64,000 nt of DNA from Porphyrobacter sp. CACIAM 03H1 (GTDB taxonomy: Bacteria > Pseudomonadota > Alphaproteobacteria > Sphingomonadales > Sphingomonadaceae): contig NZ_CP021378.1 in the NCBI RefSeq assembly GCF_002215495.1, positions 580,417-644,416 of the forward strand. Direction: 5' to 3'. The notes under the pieces were generated by a model. That model had not been told where the DNA came from. It did not search any database and saw only the letters and a list, made by a program, of their open reading frames with translations. The stretch's first letter is position 1; each line of letters begins with the position of its first letter. The position numbers and the translations under genes were made by a program. Shown here in pieces: positions 16,248 to 24,893 of this stretch.

Positions 16248-17171
16248 TCACTTCCACGGGGGTCCGGCGATATCGAAGCCGCGCGCGTCCAATTGGTCAA
16301 GCACCCCGCCGCCTTCCGCCAACACCCTGAGCGGCACGACTGCCAGCGTGGTGCCCTTGGCGGCGCTCGCCTCGGCGATGCGGTCGACCCAGATGGTCCT
16401 GAGTTCGCTGCCGAGCGTCTCGTCCGCCCAGGGCCAGCACTGGCCGAGCGCGCTTTCGAGCGGGTTGTCCATCACGGCGGGAATCCTGAAGCGCCGCCAG
16501 TTCGCGGCGCGCTCCTCGACGATCTGCGGCCCCGCCTCCACGGCATCCATCGCCGCGACGAGGCAGGGGATGTGCGCTTGCGGGAGCGCCTCGAACAGGT
16601 TGTCGATCACGTCCTCGCCCCTGAGGGTCGCCGCGCGGGTGATCGCGACATCGGCCTTCTCGGCGGCGTCCTTGACCACGTCCGATGCGTCGCGCGCGGT
16701 GTCCTTGTTGAAGCGCAGCTCCTCGCGCAGCATCCGGAAGGAGGTGAGGAGGAAGGACTGGCGCGCATAGTCCTTCTTGTGCGCGGCGGCGAGGGTATCA
16801 AGGCGCTGGAGCTGGGCTGCATCGAGGTAATCGGAAGCCACGGTCTTGTCGGGCAGCTTGGTGAGCTTGCCGCCCGAGAACATCAGCCGGAAGACGTCGC
16901 CCGGCGAAATCCTGGGCCGCGCGCCGAGGATCACGCGGTCGGCGACCTTGGTGGCCTCCTCGAGCCGCGCGGGCTCCCACGGGGTGGTCTTCGGGATCGC
17001 CCGGATCTCGCCGACGAGAATCACGGTGCCGGAGGGCGTCTCGACAACCCACATCGGCGCGCCCGAGCGCTGGGCGGTGACGACGATGGCGTTTTCCTCG
17101 GAAGGCTGCTGCGCGGCGAGCGGCGCGGTAGCGAGAGCCGCAAGGGACAGGAAAATCAGCAACTTCTTCAT
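16248..17171 (-). CDS. TraB/GumN family protein, exported
   Basis: A 307-residue protein with a signal peptide (MKKLLIFLSLAALATAPLAAQ) and the TraB/GumN pattern: PMWVVETPSGTVILVGEI near the N-terminus and a GTTLAVVPLRVLAEGGGVLDQL motif near the end. The usual TraB GHxxxxH-type metal site is not obvious (LVGEI in place of the histidine-rich strand), so peptidase activity is doubtful. ATG 17171 is chosen for the signal peptide. Periplasmic location is inferred. Confidence 0.75.
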   Translation of the reverse strand: MKKLLIFLSLAALATAPLAAQQPSEENAIVVTAQRSGAPMWVVETPSGTVILVGEIRAIPKTTPWEPARLEEATKVADRVILGARPRISPGDVFRLMFSGGKLTKLPDKTVASDYLDAAQLQRLDTLAAAHKKDYARQSFLLTSFRMLREELRFNKDTARDASDVVKDAAEKADVAITRAATLRGEDVIDNLFEALPQAHIPCLVAAMDAVEAGPQIVEERAANWRRFRIPAVMDNPLESALGQCWPWADETLGSELRTIWVDRIAEASAAKGTTLAVVPLRVLAEGGGVLDQLDARGFDIAGPPWK

Positions 17172-17246
17172 CGTGCGCCCCTTCGATGCAACATTTGGCA
17201 CATCGCTAGAGCGCCGAGCCTGAATGCTGGCCGAACTTGCCTCCCC

Positions 17247-17342
17247 CCGTTCGTGCTGAGCCTGTCGAAGCACTGCCTTTTTCTCCAGTGGTCGCTGAAG
17301 CCAAAGTGGAGGACGGCCCTTCGACTAGCTCAGCGCGAACGG
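17247..17342. repeat. Inverted repeat of the xseA/purD palindrome family
   Basis: Arms 17247-17278 and 17311-17342 have CCGTTCG/CGAACGG at the outer ends and share the core of the 6026-6108 element, but with arm order reversed. The 32-base centre is unrelated. The element lies between the TraB/GumN start and the nadB stop. Confidence 0.75.
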
Positions 17343-17353
17343 AAACAGGTCGC

Positions 17354-18970
17354 CTAAGGAACCAGCACCGTATCTTTCGCCTCGTCCGCAAGCTCGGGAT
17401 AATCGAGCGTGTAATGCAGCCCGCGGCTCTCCTTGCGGCGGAGCGCCGATTGCACGATCAGCTCGGCGGACTGGAGCAGGTTGCGCAGTTCGATCAGGTC
17501 GGTCGTCACGCGGAAGGCGCCGTAGTAGTCCTCGACCTCGCGCTTCAGCAACTCGATGCGGCTCGCGGCGCGCTCCAGCCGCTTGGTGGTGCGCACGATG
17601 CCGACATAGTTCCACATGAAGCGGCGGATTTCGGTCCAGTTCTGCTTGATGACGACTTCCTCGTCGGAGTCCGTCACGCGGCTTTCGTCCCACGGGAGGA
17701 TCGCGGGGGGCGCCTCCAATGTTTCCCACCTTGCAAGAATGTCCTGCGCGGCGGCCTCGCCGAAGACGAAGCATTCGAGCAGGCTGTTGGACGCCAGCCG
17801 GTTCGCGCCGTGGAGGCCGCTTTCGGTGCATTCGCCCGCCGCCCAAAGGCCTGGCACGTCGGTGCGTGCCGCCAGATCCACCACCACCCCGCCGCAGGTG
17901 TAGTGCTGCGCGGGGACAACCGGGATCGGCTGCTTCGTCATGTCGATGCCGAGGCCCATCAGCTTGTCGTGGATCGTCGGGAAGTGCCCGCGCACGAAGT
18001 CCGGGTCTTCATGGCTGATGTCCAGATGGACGTAGTCGAGCCCGAACCGCTTGATCTCGGCATCGATCGCCCTTGCCACCACATCACGCGGCGCAAGCTC
18101 CATCCGCTCGGGATCGTAGAAGGTCATGAACCGCTTGCCGGTGCGCGGGTTGATCAGCCGCCCGCCCTCGCCGCGCACCGCCTCGGTGATGAGGAAATTC
18201 TTGGTTTCGAGGTGGTAGAGGCAGGTCGGGTGGAACTGCATCATCTCCATGTTGGAGACCCGCGCGCCCGCTCGCCACGCCATCGCGATGCCGTCGCCGG
18301 TCGCGCCGCGCGGGGCGGTGGAGAACTGGTAGACGCGCCCTGCCCCGCCGCTGGCGAGGATTGTCGCGCGCGCCACGTGCCGCTCGACATGGCCGGTCGC
18401 CTCGTCGAGCGCATAGACACCCCACACACGGCCCGCGGCCGAGAAGTGCTCGCGGTGGCGGTCGGTGATGAAGTCGATGCAGGTCCGGCCGGGCAGCAGG
18501 GTGATGTTCGGGTTGGCCTCCGCCGCGCGCAGCAGTGCCGCCTGCACCGCCCAGCCGGTGGCGTCATCGACATGGACGATCCGGCGGTGCGAATGGCCGC
18601 CCTCGCGGGTGAGGTGCAGGGCATCGGCGTCGCGGTTGAAGGGCACGCCCAGCTCGCACAGCCGGTCGATCGAGCGCGGCGCGCGTTCGATCACGAATTC
18701 CACCGTGGCAAGGTCGTTGAGACCCGCGCCGGCGACCATCGTGTCGCGGATGTGATCCTCGAAGGTGTCGCCCGCATCGAGCACCGCGGCGATGCCGCCC
18801 TGTGCCCAGGCGGTCGAGCCGCCGGTGAGCGAGCCCTTGGCCAGCACCAGCACCCGGCACTTCTCGGCCAGCGCCAGCGCCGCCGTCAGCCCCGCCGCTC
18901 CCGAACCGATCACCAGCACGTCGTGCGCGGGGGTGTCGCCGGGTGATCGCAATGCCTTGTCCATCGCCAT
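17354..18970 (-). CDS. nadB: L-aspartate oxidase
   Basis: NadB oxidises L-aspartate to iminoaspartate, the first step of de novo NAD synthesis; it is a cytoplasmic FAD enzyme. The FAD-binding start is VLVIGSGAAGLTAALALA. Further landmarks are GGSTAWAQGGIAAVL, HTREGGHSHRRIVH-like HLTREGGHSHRRI, and HYTCGGVVVD with GLHGANRLASNSLLE, all typical of succinate dehydrogenase/NadB flavoproteins. ATG 18970 gives 538 residues; ATG 18964 is equally possible. nadA and nadC are not in the window. The L-aspartate oxidase call over succinate dehydrogenase rests on length and HSHRRIVH. Confidence 0.93.
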   Translation of the reverse strand: MAMDKALRSPGDTPAHDVLVIGSGAAGLTAALALAEKCRVLVLAKGSLTGGSTAWAQGGIAAVLDAGDTFEDHIRDTMVAGAGLNDLATVEFVIERAPRSIDRLCELGVPFNRDADALHLTREGGHSHRRIVHVDDATGWAVQAALLRAAEANPNITLLPGRTCIDFITDRHREHFSAAGRVWGVYALDEATGHVERHVARATILASGGAGRVYQFSTAPRGATGDGIAMAWRAGARVSNMEMMQFHPTCLYHLETKNFLITEAVRGEGGRLINPRTGKRFMTFYDPERMELAPRDVVARAIDAEIKRFGLDYVHLDISHEDPDFVRGHFPTIHDKLMGLGIDMTKQPIPVVPAQHYTCGGVVVDLAARTDVPGLWAAGECTESGLHGANRLASNSLLECFVFGEAAAQDILARWETLEAPPAILPWDESRVTDSDEEVVIKQNWTEIRRFMWNYVGIVRTTKRLERAASRIELLKREVEDYYGAFRVTTDLIELRNLLQSAELIVQSALRRKESRGLHYTLDYPELADEAKDTVLVP

Positions 18971-19179
18971 GACCGCGCCATGGCGCGGAAGCGGGAAAGG
19001 GGCAAGGGTGATCAAAAATGCCGTTTGATTTACTTCAAAACGAGATAAGTATTTCCACGGGTCGCCGGGCTCCCGCCCGACCGTGTGGCGCACCTGTATC
19101 CAGAGTGTCCAAAGGACGCATGGACGCGGGCGTGCATGATGTCTTCAGGTGCAAACCGGCATTACAGGCGACCTCTCCC

Positions 19180-19359
19180 ATGGCCTACCTCTGGTTCTTC
19201 GGCTGCTTCATCAATCAGCACGAGCCCCGCCGCCGCGATATCACGTGGGACGGGCTCACATTCGTCGGCAACTGCCGTCATTGCGGCAGGCCGATCGAAC
19301 GCAACAGCCATCGCGACTGGCGGCGGCGCAAGACGGATGTCGGGATCGACGGCGCCTGA
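19180..19359 (+). CDS. Small CxxC zinc-ribbon-like protein
   Basis: A 59-residue protein: MAYLWFFGCFINQHEPRRR opens it, then GNCRHCGRPIERNSHRDWRRR. One Cys-x2-Cys pair (in NCRHCG) plus Cys9 and the His residues (HEP, SHRDW) could bind one zinc. The N-terminal FFGCFINQHEP matches a style seen in small sphingomonad proteins, but I know no function. ATG 19180 is chosen because residues upstream look non-coding. It ends two bases before the stop of the convergent ABC ATPase gene. Confidence 0.6.
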   Translation: MAYLWFFGCFINQHEPRRRDITWDGLTFVGNCRHCGRPIERNSHRDWRRRKTDVGIDGA

Positions 19360-19361
19360 GG

Positions 19362-20315
19362 TCAGGCAGTTCCTGCGGTCAGCTGGACGAACACGTCCTC
19401 CAGATCGGCTTCGCGGGTGGTCACATCCTCGATGGTGAGGCCCTGTGCCTGCAGGATGGCGAGCACCTGCCCGGCGTTGAGGCGGTCTTTGTCATAGGCC
19501 ACCTCGACTGCCCGCGCGCCGTCCCATTCGACCCGTGCGAAGGCCTCGTGCGAAGGAGCGGCGGCGAGATCGGCGGCAGCGGTGACGACGACGATCTTCT
19601 CGCGCGCCATCTCGACCAGTTCGCGGGTCGGCTTGTTGGCGATCAGCCTGCCGTGGTTGATGATCGCGATGCGGTCGCACAGCTCCTCGGCTTCCTCGAG
19701 GTAGTGGGTGGTCAGCACCACCGTCACGCCCTCGCGGTTGAGCTCGCCGACCAGATCCCACAGCTGGCGCCTCAGGTCGACATCGACCCCGGCGGTGGGC
19801 TCGTCGAGCACGAGGATCGGCGGCGAATGCACCATCGCCTTGGCGACGAGCAGCCGCCGCTTCATCCCGCCCGACAAGGTGCGCGCATAGGCATCGCGCT
19901 TGTCGGAGAGGCGAACGGCCTCGAGCAGCGCCTCGCTGCGGCGCAGGGCGGCGGGGATACCGTAGAAGCCGGCCTGGTTCTCCAGCACCTCGAAGGGGGT
20001 GAAGAAGGGATCGAAGACGATCTCCTGCGGCACGATCCCGATCGAGCGGCTGGCATTGCGGCGATGGGCGTCGATGTCGAAACCCCAGATGTCGACGTGG
20101 CCTGCGGTCTTGTTGACCAGCCCGGCGAGGATGTTGATCAGCGTCGACTTGCCCGCGCCGTTCGGGCCGAGCAGGCCGAAGATCGCACCCTGCGGCACGT
20201 CGAAGCTGACCCCGCCGAGCGCGAGCTTGCCTTCGCTCACCGTGCCCTTGGCACTTTTTGCCGGGGCATAACGCTTGACGAGGTTGTCGATGCGGATGGC
20301 GGGTTCGGCTGACAT
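19362..20315 (-). CDS. ABC transporter ATP-binding protein (ABC-2 type)
   Basis: A 317-residue ATPase of the DrrA/multidrug and ABC-2 exporter type. Walker A is GPNGAGKST, the signature is LSGGMKRRLLVAKAM, Walker B is ILVLDEPTAGVDV and the switch His lies in TTHYLEEAEEL. A C-terminal extension of about 90 residues matches this exporter class. The cognate membrane permease is not adjacent, as the next gene on this strand is nadB, which is unrelated. The substrate is unknown. ATG 20315 gives MSAEPAIRIDNLVKRY. Confidence 0.9.
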   Translation of the reverse strand: MSAEPAIRIDNLVKRYAPAKSAKGTVSEGKLALGGVSFDVPQGAIFGLLGPNGAGKSTLINILAGLVNKTAGHVDIWGFDIDAHRRNASRSIGIVPQEIVFDPFFTPFEVLENQAGFYGIPAALRRSEALLEAVRLSDKRDAYARTLSGGMKRRLLVAKAMVHSPPILVLDEPTAGVDVDLRRQLWDLVGELNREGVTVVLTTHYLEEAEELCDRIAIINHGRLIANKPTRELVEMAREKIVVVTAAADLAAAPSHEAFARVEWDGARAVEVAYDKDRLNAGQVLAILQAQGLTIEDVTTREADLEDVFVQLTAGTA

Positions 20316-20387
20316 GCGGGAAGCCCTAGGGCGCGGGCGCGGCAAAGGCAATTGCGCGGCGCGGCGCGGGGCTGTATCGGCAGCGCC

Positions 20388-20648
20388 ATGAGCATTCCTC
20401 CTCCCGAAGTGCTGGTGGTCGACACGCATCGCGTGGCGTGCGACGGGGCCAGCGGCATCCGCGGCGGCGCGGGCTATCGTCCCGCCGCACTCGGTCACCC
20501 GCGCGTTTTCCTCGAGATCGACGAGCGCGGCTATGTCGACTGCGGCTATTGCGACCGGCGCTTCGTGCTGCGTGGCGGCCCGGCGGACGGCGCGAACCAG
20601 GCCGCCTTGCCCGATGTGTCCTCGGGTGCGAGCCCGGCGCACCGGTGA
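20388..20648 (+). CDS. zf-CHCC (NDUFS6-like) zinc-finger protein
   Basis: An 86-residue protein with the zf-CHCC layout: RVACDG with the first Cys, a His in GHPRVFLEI, then CGYC and FVLRGG. The zinc ligands Cys, His, Cys, Cys fit the domain seen in the NDUFS6 complex I subunit and in small bacterial proteins. The start at ATG 20388 follows a short promoter region divergent from the ABC ATPase. A complex I link is possible but not shown by neighbours. Confidence 0.8.
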   Translation: MSIPPPEVLVVDTHRVACDGASGIRGGAGYRPAALGHPRVFLEIDERGYVDCGYCDRRFVLRGGPADGANQAALPDVSSGASPAHR

Positions 20649-20724
20649 TCCGGGCCGGGCGCTCAGCGCGGGTTAAGGCGCTGTGTGCAACGAGGCGCGC
20701 ATGACGATTCGAAAGGATCCCGCG

Positions 20725-21195
20725 ATGACCCGTTTCCGCTCCGCCCTGCTCGCCGCGCTTCCGCTGGTGCTGGCCGGCGGCTTGCTCGCCGTTCCCGCGA
20801 ATGCCGATACGGCGCCCGAAACCCCTATCGCCACCGACGTTCCCGTGCCCCCGACCAAGGGTGAATTGCGCCTCGCCAAGCTGCTCGAGGGCCGCGTGGC
20901 GGGCGAGCCGCAGGCCTGCATCCGCTCGTTCGGCAACCAGCGCGTGCAGACCATCCCCGGCACCGCCTTCGTCTACGGCGCGGGCGACACGATCTGGGTG
21001 CAGCGCACCGCCAATCCCGAACAGATTGACGACACCGATACGCTCGTCACAAACCGCTTCAACGCCTCGCAGCTGTGCCGGTTCGACGTGATGACGACGA
21101 TCGACCGGTTCAACGGCTTCTTCACCGGCGCGGTGTTCTTCGAGGACTTCGTTCCCTATACCCGCAAGGGGTCGAAGGACGCGGCCGAAGGCTGA
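20725..21195 (+). CDS. Exported protein of unknown function
   Basis: A 156-residue protein with a signal peptide (MTRFRSALLAALPLVLAGGLLAVPANA). An AAGGAT ribosome site seven bases upstream selects ATG 20725 over in-frame ATG 20701 and GTG 20683. The mature part has CIRSFGNQRVQTIPGTAFVYGAG and a second Cys in QLCRFD, so a disulfide is possible. I recognise no named domain. Its end overlaps the convergent gene at 21156-21662 by 40 bases. Confidence 0.75.
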   Translation: MTRFRSALLAALPLVLAGGLLAVPANADTAPETPIATDVPVPPTKGELRLAKLLEGRVAGEPQACIRSFGNQRVQTIPGTAFVYGAGDTIWVQRTANPEQIDDTDTLVTNRFNASQLCRFDVMTTIDRFNGFFTGAVFFEDFVPYTRKGSKDAAEG

Positions 21196-21662
21196 CTCTC
21201 GCACGCGCTGCCCGCCCGGGCGGCGGGAGCCGCCGTAGCGCAAGCGCGCCGTGCGTTACGCGAAAGATCGCAGATGGGCTCTCCGGTGAGGCCGACATGG
21301 CGGCACGCACGGCCCGTCTCGGCGCAGCGGTGCCGCATCACGAGTTCGCTCGGCTCCGCATCCGCCAGCACTTGCTCGGCGCGCCGATAGGCGCTGATCT
21401 CGGCGTGGAGTTCGCCGAGCGAATCCGCCACGGCCAGCACCGCGCGGCGTGCGGCGAGCGCGTCCTGCTGGCACGGCGCGGTCGGGTGCTCGGTCGCGGC
21501 GGTGCGCAGAGCCGGCGCGGCGTCCCCGGCATCGCACGGCGCCCGCCCGGCGCCGTCCTCGGGCACGGCAAGACCGCCCTGCCACCGGCCCAGCGTCCAG
21601 GCGCCGAGCGCCACGCACATCATGATCCCGCCCAGCGCCGCCGGGCCATCCCATAGATCCAT
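21156..21662 (-). CDS. Hypothetical protein with N-terminal membrane segment
   Basis: A 168-residue frame starting MDLWDGPAALGGIMMCVALGAWTLGRWQGG, so a single N-terminal transmembrane anchor followed by a soluble, Ala-rich part with several cysteines (APCDAG, TAPCQQ, HRCAETGRACRHVG). GGGAGG stands five bases before ATG 21662. It overlaps the convergent upstream gene by 40 bases. The signal anchor and ribosome site support it, but coding potential is moderate and no family is recognised. Confidence 0.5.
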   Translation of the reverse strand: MDLWDGPAALGGIMMCVALGAWTLGRWQGGLAVPEDGAGRAPCDAGDAAPALRTAATEHPTAPCQQDALAARRAVLAVADSLGELHAEISAYRRAEQVLADAEPSELVMRHRCAETGRACRHVGLTGEPICDLSRNARRACATAAPAARAGSACESQPSAASFDPLRV

Positions 21663-21773
21663 CGCTACCTCCCCGTCCGACCCTCCGCACGGCCTCCCGA
21701 AGCCGGACAGAGGCACACAGCCTCGCGCGCGGCGCCGATCCCCTCCAGAATCGGTGCCGCACGCGCAGCATGG

Positions 21774-21788
21774 TGCCGCAGTGCGGCA
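21774..21788. promoter_or_regulatory. Perfect palindrome upstream of gene 21156-21662
   Basis: TGCCGCA, G, TGCGGCA at 21774-21788 is a perfect 7-base inverted repeat in the 163-base intergenic space between two genes on the minus strand. It may be an operator or terminator stem for the upstream gene. Confidence 0.3.
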
Positions 21789-21825
21789 GTGCAGAGAATG
21801 CGGGGAGTTACCTAGGGATCAGCCC

Positions 21826-22800
21826 TTAGGCGCGGGCCATCGCCTGCATCCGGGCGATGATCTCCTCCGCCTGGAGCATGATCCGGTCGATCAGCTCCTT
21901 GCAGGTCGGAATGTCGTGGATCAGCCCTGCGACCATGCCGCAGCTCCACGCTCCCTTGTCCATCTCGCCTTCCATCATGATCGAGGGATAGACGCCCGCG
22001 ACCTCCTCCATGATGTCCTGGAAGGTGACGGCATCGCCGAGTTCCTTCTCCTTCTGGATCAGGCGTTCGACGGCGGCATTGTTGAGCACGCGTTCGGTGT
22101 TGCGGAGCGGGCGCATCACGAGACGGGTGTCGAGTTCGCTCGCGGCGAGGATCGCCTGCTTCACGTTCTCGTGCACCGGGGCTTCCTTGGTGGCGATGAA
22201 GCGGGTGCCCATATTCATCCCCTGCGCGCCCATCGCGAGGCTGGCGACAAGGCTGCGCCCGTCGGCCATCCCGCCGCTCGAGACGAAGGGGATTTCCAGT
22301 TCATCGGCGGCGCGCGGCAGCAGGATGAAGTTGGGCACATCGTCCTCGCCCGGGTGGCCGCCGCATTCGAAGCCGTCGACGCTCACCGCGTCGCAGCCGA
22401 TCTCCTGCGCCTTGAGCGAGTGGCGCACCGAGGTGCACTTGTGGATCACCTTGATCCCCGCGTCCTTCAGCGGCGGGAGCAGTTCGACCGGGTTGCGACC
22501 CGCGGTCTCGACCACCTTCACGCCGCCCTCGATCACTGCCTTCACGAGGCCCGGATAGTCGGGCGGGGTCAGGGTCGGCAGGATGGTGAGGTTCACGCCG
22601 AAGGGCTTGTCGGTCATGTCCTTGCAGCGCGCGATCTCGTTGGCGAGCTTTTCGGGCGTGCCCTGCGTCAGGCCGGTGATGATGCCGAGGCCGCCCGCGT
22701 TGGAGACGGCTGCCGCCATCTCGGCGAACCCGACATAGTGCATCCCCCCCTGGATGATCGGGTGCTCGATGCCGAACATTTCGGTGATGGCGGTCTTCAT
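21826..22800 (-). CDS. Nitronate monooxygenase-like flavoprotein
   Basis: A 324-residue FMN TIM-barrel enzyme of the 2-nitropropane dioxygenase/NMO family. It opens FGIEHPIIQGGMHYVG, then SNAGGLGIITG, a phosphate-binding strand near GGMADGRSL, and FECGGHPGEDD where His probably serves catalysis. In this family many members act on unknown substrates, including enoyl-CoA-type compounds, and the name nitronate monooxygenase is often applied loosely. ATG 22800 begins MKTAITEMFG. Solitary gene. Confidence 0.85.
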   Translation of the reverse strand: MKTAITEMFGIEHPIIQGGMHYVGFAEMAAAVSNAGGLGIITGLTQGTPEKLANEIARCKDMTDKPFGVNLTILPTLTPPDYPGLVKAVIEGGVKVVETAGRNPVELLPPLKDAGIKVIHKCTSVRHSLKAQEIGCDAVSVDGFECGGHPGEDDVPNFILLPRAADELEIPFVSSGGMADGRSLVASLAMGAQGMNMGTRFIATKEAPVHENVKQAILAASELDTRLVMRPLRNTERVLNNAAVERLIQKEKELGDAVTFQDIMEEVAGVYPSIMMEGEMDKGAWSCGMVAGLIHDIPTCKELIDRIMLQAEEIIARMQAMARA

Positions 22801-23045
22801 GGCCTGTGTTCTCCCGTGCAAAGCCGTGTTTGCGCGGGAGACAAGCCGAGTTGAGCGCGGCTTTCAAGCCTGCTTTTGAGAGGCCCGCCCGCCGCGCTAG
22901 CGCGCCGTAGCGTCAGGCGCTCTCGGGAAATCGGCGGGGGATGCCGGGCGGCTGGGACGCGGTGGGATCGGTTCGCGTGCCGCCGCCCGGCTACGCCTCG
23001 TTGCCCGTGTCCGCCCGCCAGGGCATTGATTTACCGCAAGGTCTG

Positions 23046-23684
23046 TCAGCCCCGCTTGAAGGCGAGCGCAAAGGTGACCGGCACCGCGGGCGTGATCGAG
23101 GGCAGCTGCGCCAGAGCGCGCAGCTCGCCAAGCTCGTCGGTCAGGCCGAACATGTCGGTCGAGACGATCACCGGCGCGGTCGGCACCACGGTCACGCGGT
23201 CGGCGCTGACGCGGGTGACGAGCACCTCGGTCTCGACATCGGCCGAGGCGCCCTTGATCGTGACGCTGGCGGTCAGCGGACGGGTGAGCGACTGCCCCAC
23301 CGCCAGCCCTGCGAAGGCTGCGGGATCGAGCTTGGCCGTCACCGTCGCCTTGGGATTCTCGGCCACCCCGAAGAAGATCTCGCGCATCCGTTCGTTGCGG
23401 ATGTCGACCCCGGTGTTGACCGAGGCGAGGTCGATGTCGAGGCTCGCGGTGCCATCGGCCGCGACGCTGCCTGCAAGCGTGTCGAAGCGGTTGGCCTCGG
23501 CCACCTCGCCGGCTTTGATGCTGACATAGGCGAGGCGCGAGCCTGCCGGATCGAGCGTCCATGCGCCCTCGGTCACCGGCGCGGTGGCGGCGGCGTCGTC
23601 GCCGGGCGCGGCGGCGGGCTGGGCGCAGGCGGACAGGCCGGCTGCAAGGGCGGCGGCAAAGGCAAGCGGGCGAAGCAGCGGCAT
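23046..23684 (-). CDS. YceI-family lipoprotein
   Basis: A 212-residue protein. The N-terminal lipobox LSAC implies lipidation at about residue 20. After a Pro/Ala linker, the YceI beta-barrel features appear: WTLDPAGSRLAYVSIK, then DIDLASVNTGVDIRNERMREIFF, typical of the isoprenoid-binding lipocalin-like family. ATG 23684 is preferred to the GTG one codon upstream. Isoprenoid or lipid binding in the periplasm is known for relatives; the ligand here is unknown. Not part of an operon. Confidence 0.8.
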   Translation of the reverse strand: MPLLRPLAFAAALAAGLSACAQPAAAPGDDAAATAPVTEGAWTLDPAGSRLAYVSIKAGEVAEANRFDTLAGSVAADGTASLDIDLASVNTGVDIRNERMREIFFGVAENPKATVTAKLDPAAFAGLAVGQSLTRPLTASVTIKGASADVETEVLVTRVSADRVTVVPTAPVIVSTDMFGLTDELGELRALAQLPSITPAVPVTFALAFKRG

Positions 23685-23857
23685 CACGATTGACGACCTC
23701 TTGTGGTATCCATTCGGGCGGCAGCGATATGCGATTTGGCGGACGGCGGGAAGGGGCGGACCAACTTATTCGCGCAGCTTAGAGACGTTCCAAAGTACGC
23801 TTGCGCGGCGCGCCCTATGCGTCAAACTTCGCCGACGGGTCTAAGGCGGGGGATGTC

Positions 23858-24859
23858 ATGCGCGAAACCAGGCGATCGATGGTGGCGAGGGCCGGGACCC
23901 TTGCGGGGTTCCTGCGCAAGCAGGTCGGCAGCGCCCGGGCGATTGCGGCCGGGCTCACTCTGCCCGATCCGGCCGCCCCCGTCCGGCTCGACGGCTCGGA
24001 AAGCGGCTGGACCGCCAGCGGCCATGTCCTTGCCGCCGGGGAGCGGTTCCGAGTGGTCGCCACCGGTCACCAGTGGCTGGCAAAGCCGATCGGCCTCGTG
24101 ATCGAGCCGCGCGCGACGGTGTTCATGCGGATCGGTGGCGGGGCGATACGCAAGCTCGTCGCCGATGATGCGGTCTACGAGGCGTGGGAGGAGGGCGAGC
24201 TGGCTTTCCTTACCAAGACGCTTTCCGAATTCGCCGACGAGCGGGGCATTCTGCTGCCGGGCAAGCGGCGCGCACAGGGACCGGGGATCGCGCTCAGGGT
24301 GGAACGCGCGGACGCCCCGCCGGACACCACCGGTCAGCCCGATGGCTGGCACTATCTCTGGCGGCTCGGCGACGGGCGCATCTACACTGGGGACCCCGAT
24401 GACATCGCGGTCTCCACCCACGGCGATGTCGGCATCCTCCAGCGCCCGCTCGATCTGCCGCTGACTCGCGAGACCGTGCTTTCGTGGGACTGGCTGATCG
24501 AGCGGCTGCCCTCGGACCTGCCCGAGGATCTCGCCTTCACCCACGACTATCTCAGCATCGCGGTGGAGTTCGATAATGGCCGGGACCTTACCTACATGTG
24601 GAGCGCAGGGCTCCCCGAGGGCCACGTGTTCCGCTGCCCGCTCGAATGGTGGTGCGAGCGCGAGACGCACTGGGTGCTGCGCAGCGGCAGTGCCGGGCTC
24701 GGGCAATGGCATTCGGAACGCCGGATGATCGCCGCCGACTATGCCGAGGCGCTGGGCGAGCCGTTGCCGGAGCGGATCGTGAGGGTGTGGCTGATCGCCA
24801 ACAGCATTTTCCAGCGCGGCCACGGCGAAGGCCGCTTTGCGCGGATTGCAGTCGGCTAG
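23858..24859 (+). CDS. DUF3047-like protein
   Basis: A 333-residue protein. The C-terminal third resembles DUF3047: LSWDWLIERLPSDLPED, DYLSIAVEFDNGRDLTYMWSAG, LRSGSAGLGQWHSERRMIAADY, and RIVRVWLIANSIFQRG, with an N-terminal half that is not recognised. ATG 23858 is preferred to an upstream in-frame start because it follows the GGCGGGGG purine run. Beta-sandwich folds of this group may bind carbohydrate or lipid. Function unknown. Confidence 0.55.
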   Translation: MRETRRSMVARAGTLAGFLRKQVGSARAIAAGLTLPDPAAPVRLDGSESGWTASGHVLAAGERFRVVATGHQWLAKPIGLVIEPRATVFMRIGGGAIRKLVADDAVYEAWEEGELAFLTKTLSEFADERGILLPGKRRAQGPGIALRVERADAPPDTTGQPDGWHYLWRLGDGRIYTGDPDDIAVSTHGDVGILQRPLDLPLTRETVLSWDWLIERLPSDLPEDLAFTHDYLSIAVEFDNGRDLTYMWSAGLPEGHVFRCPLEWWCERETHWVLRSGSAGLGQWHSERRMIAADYAEALGEPLPERIVRVWLIANSIFQRGHGEGRFARIAVG

Positions 24860-24893
24860 GCCTGTGGCCCGAGGCACCTTCCGGTGTCGCGGA

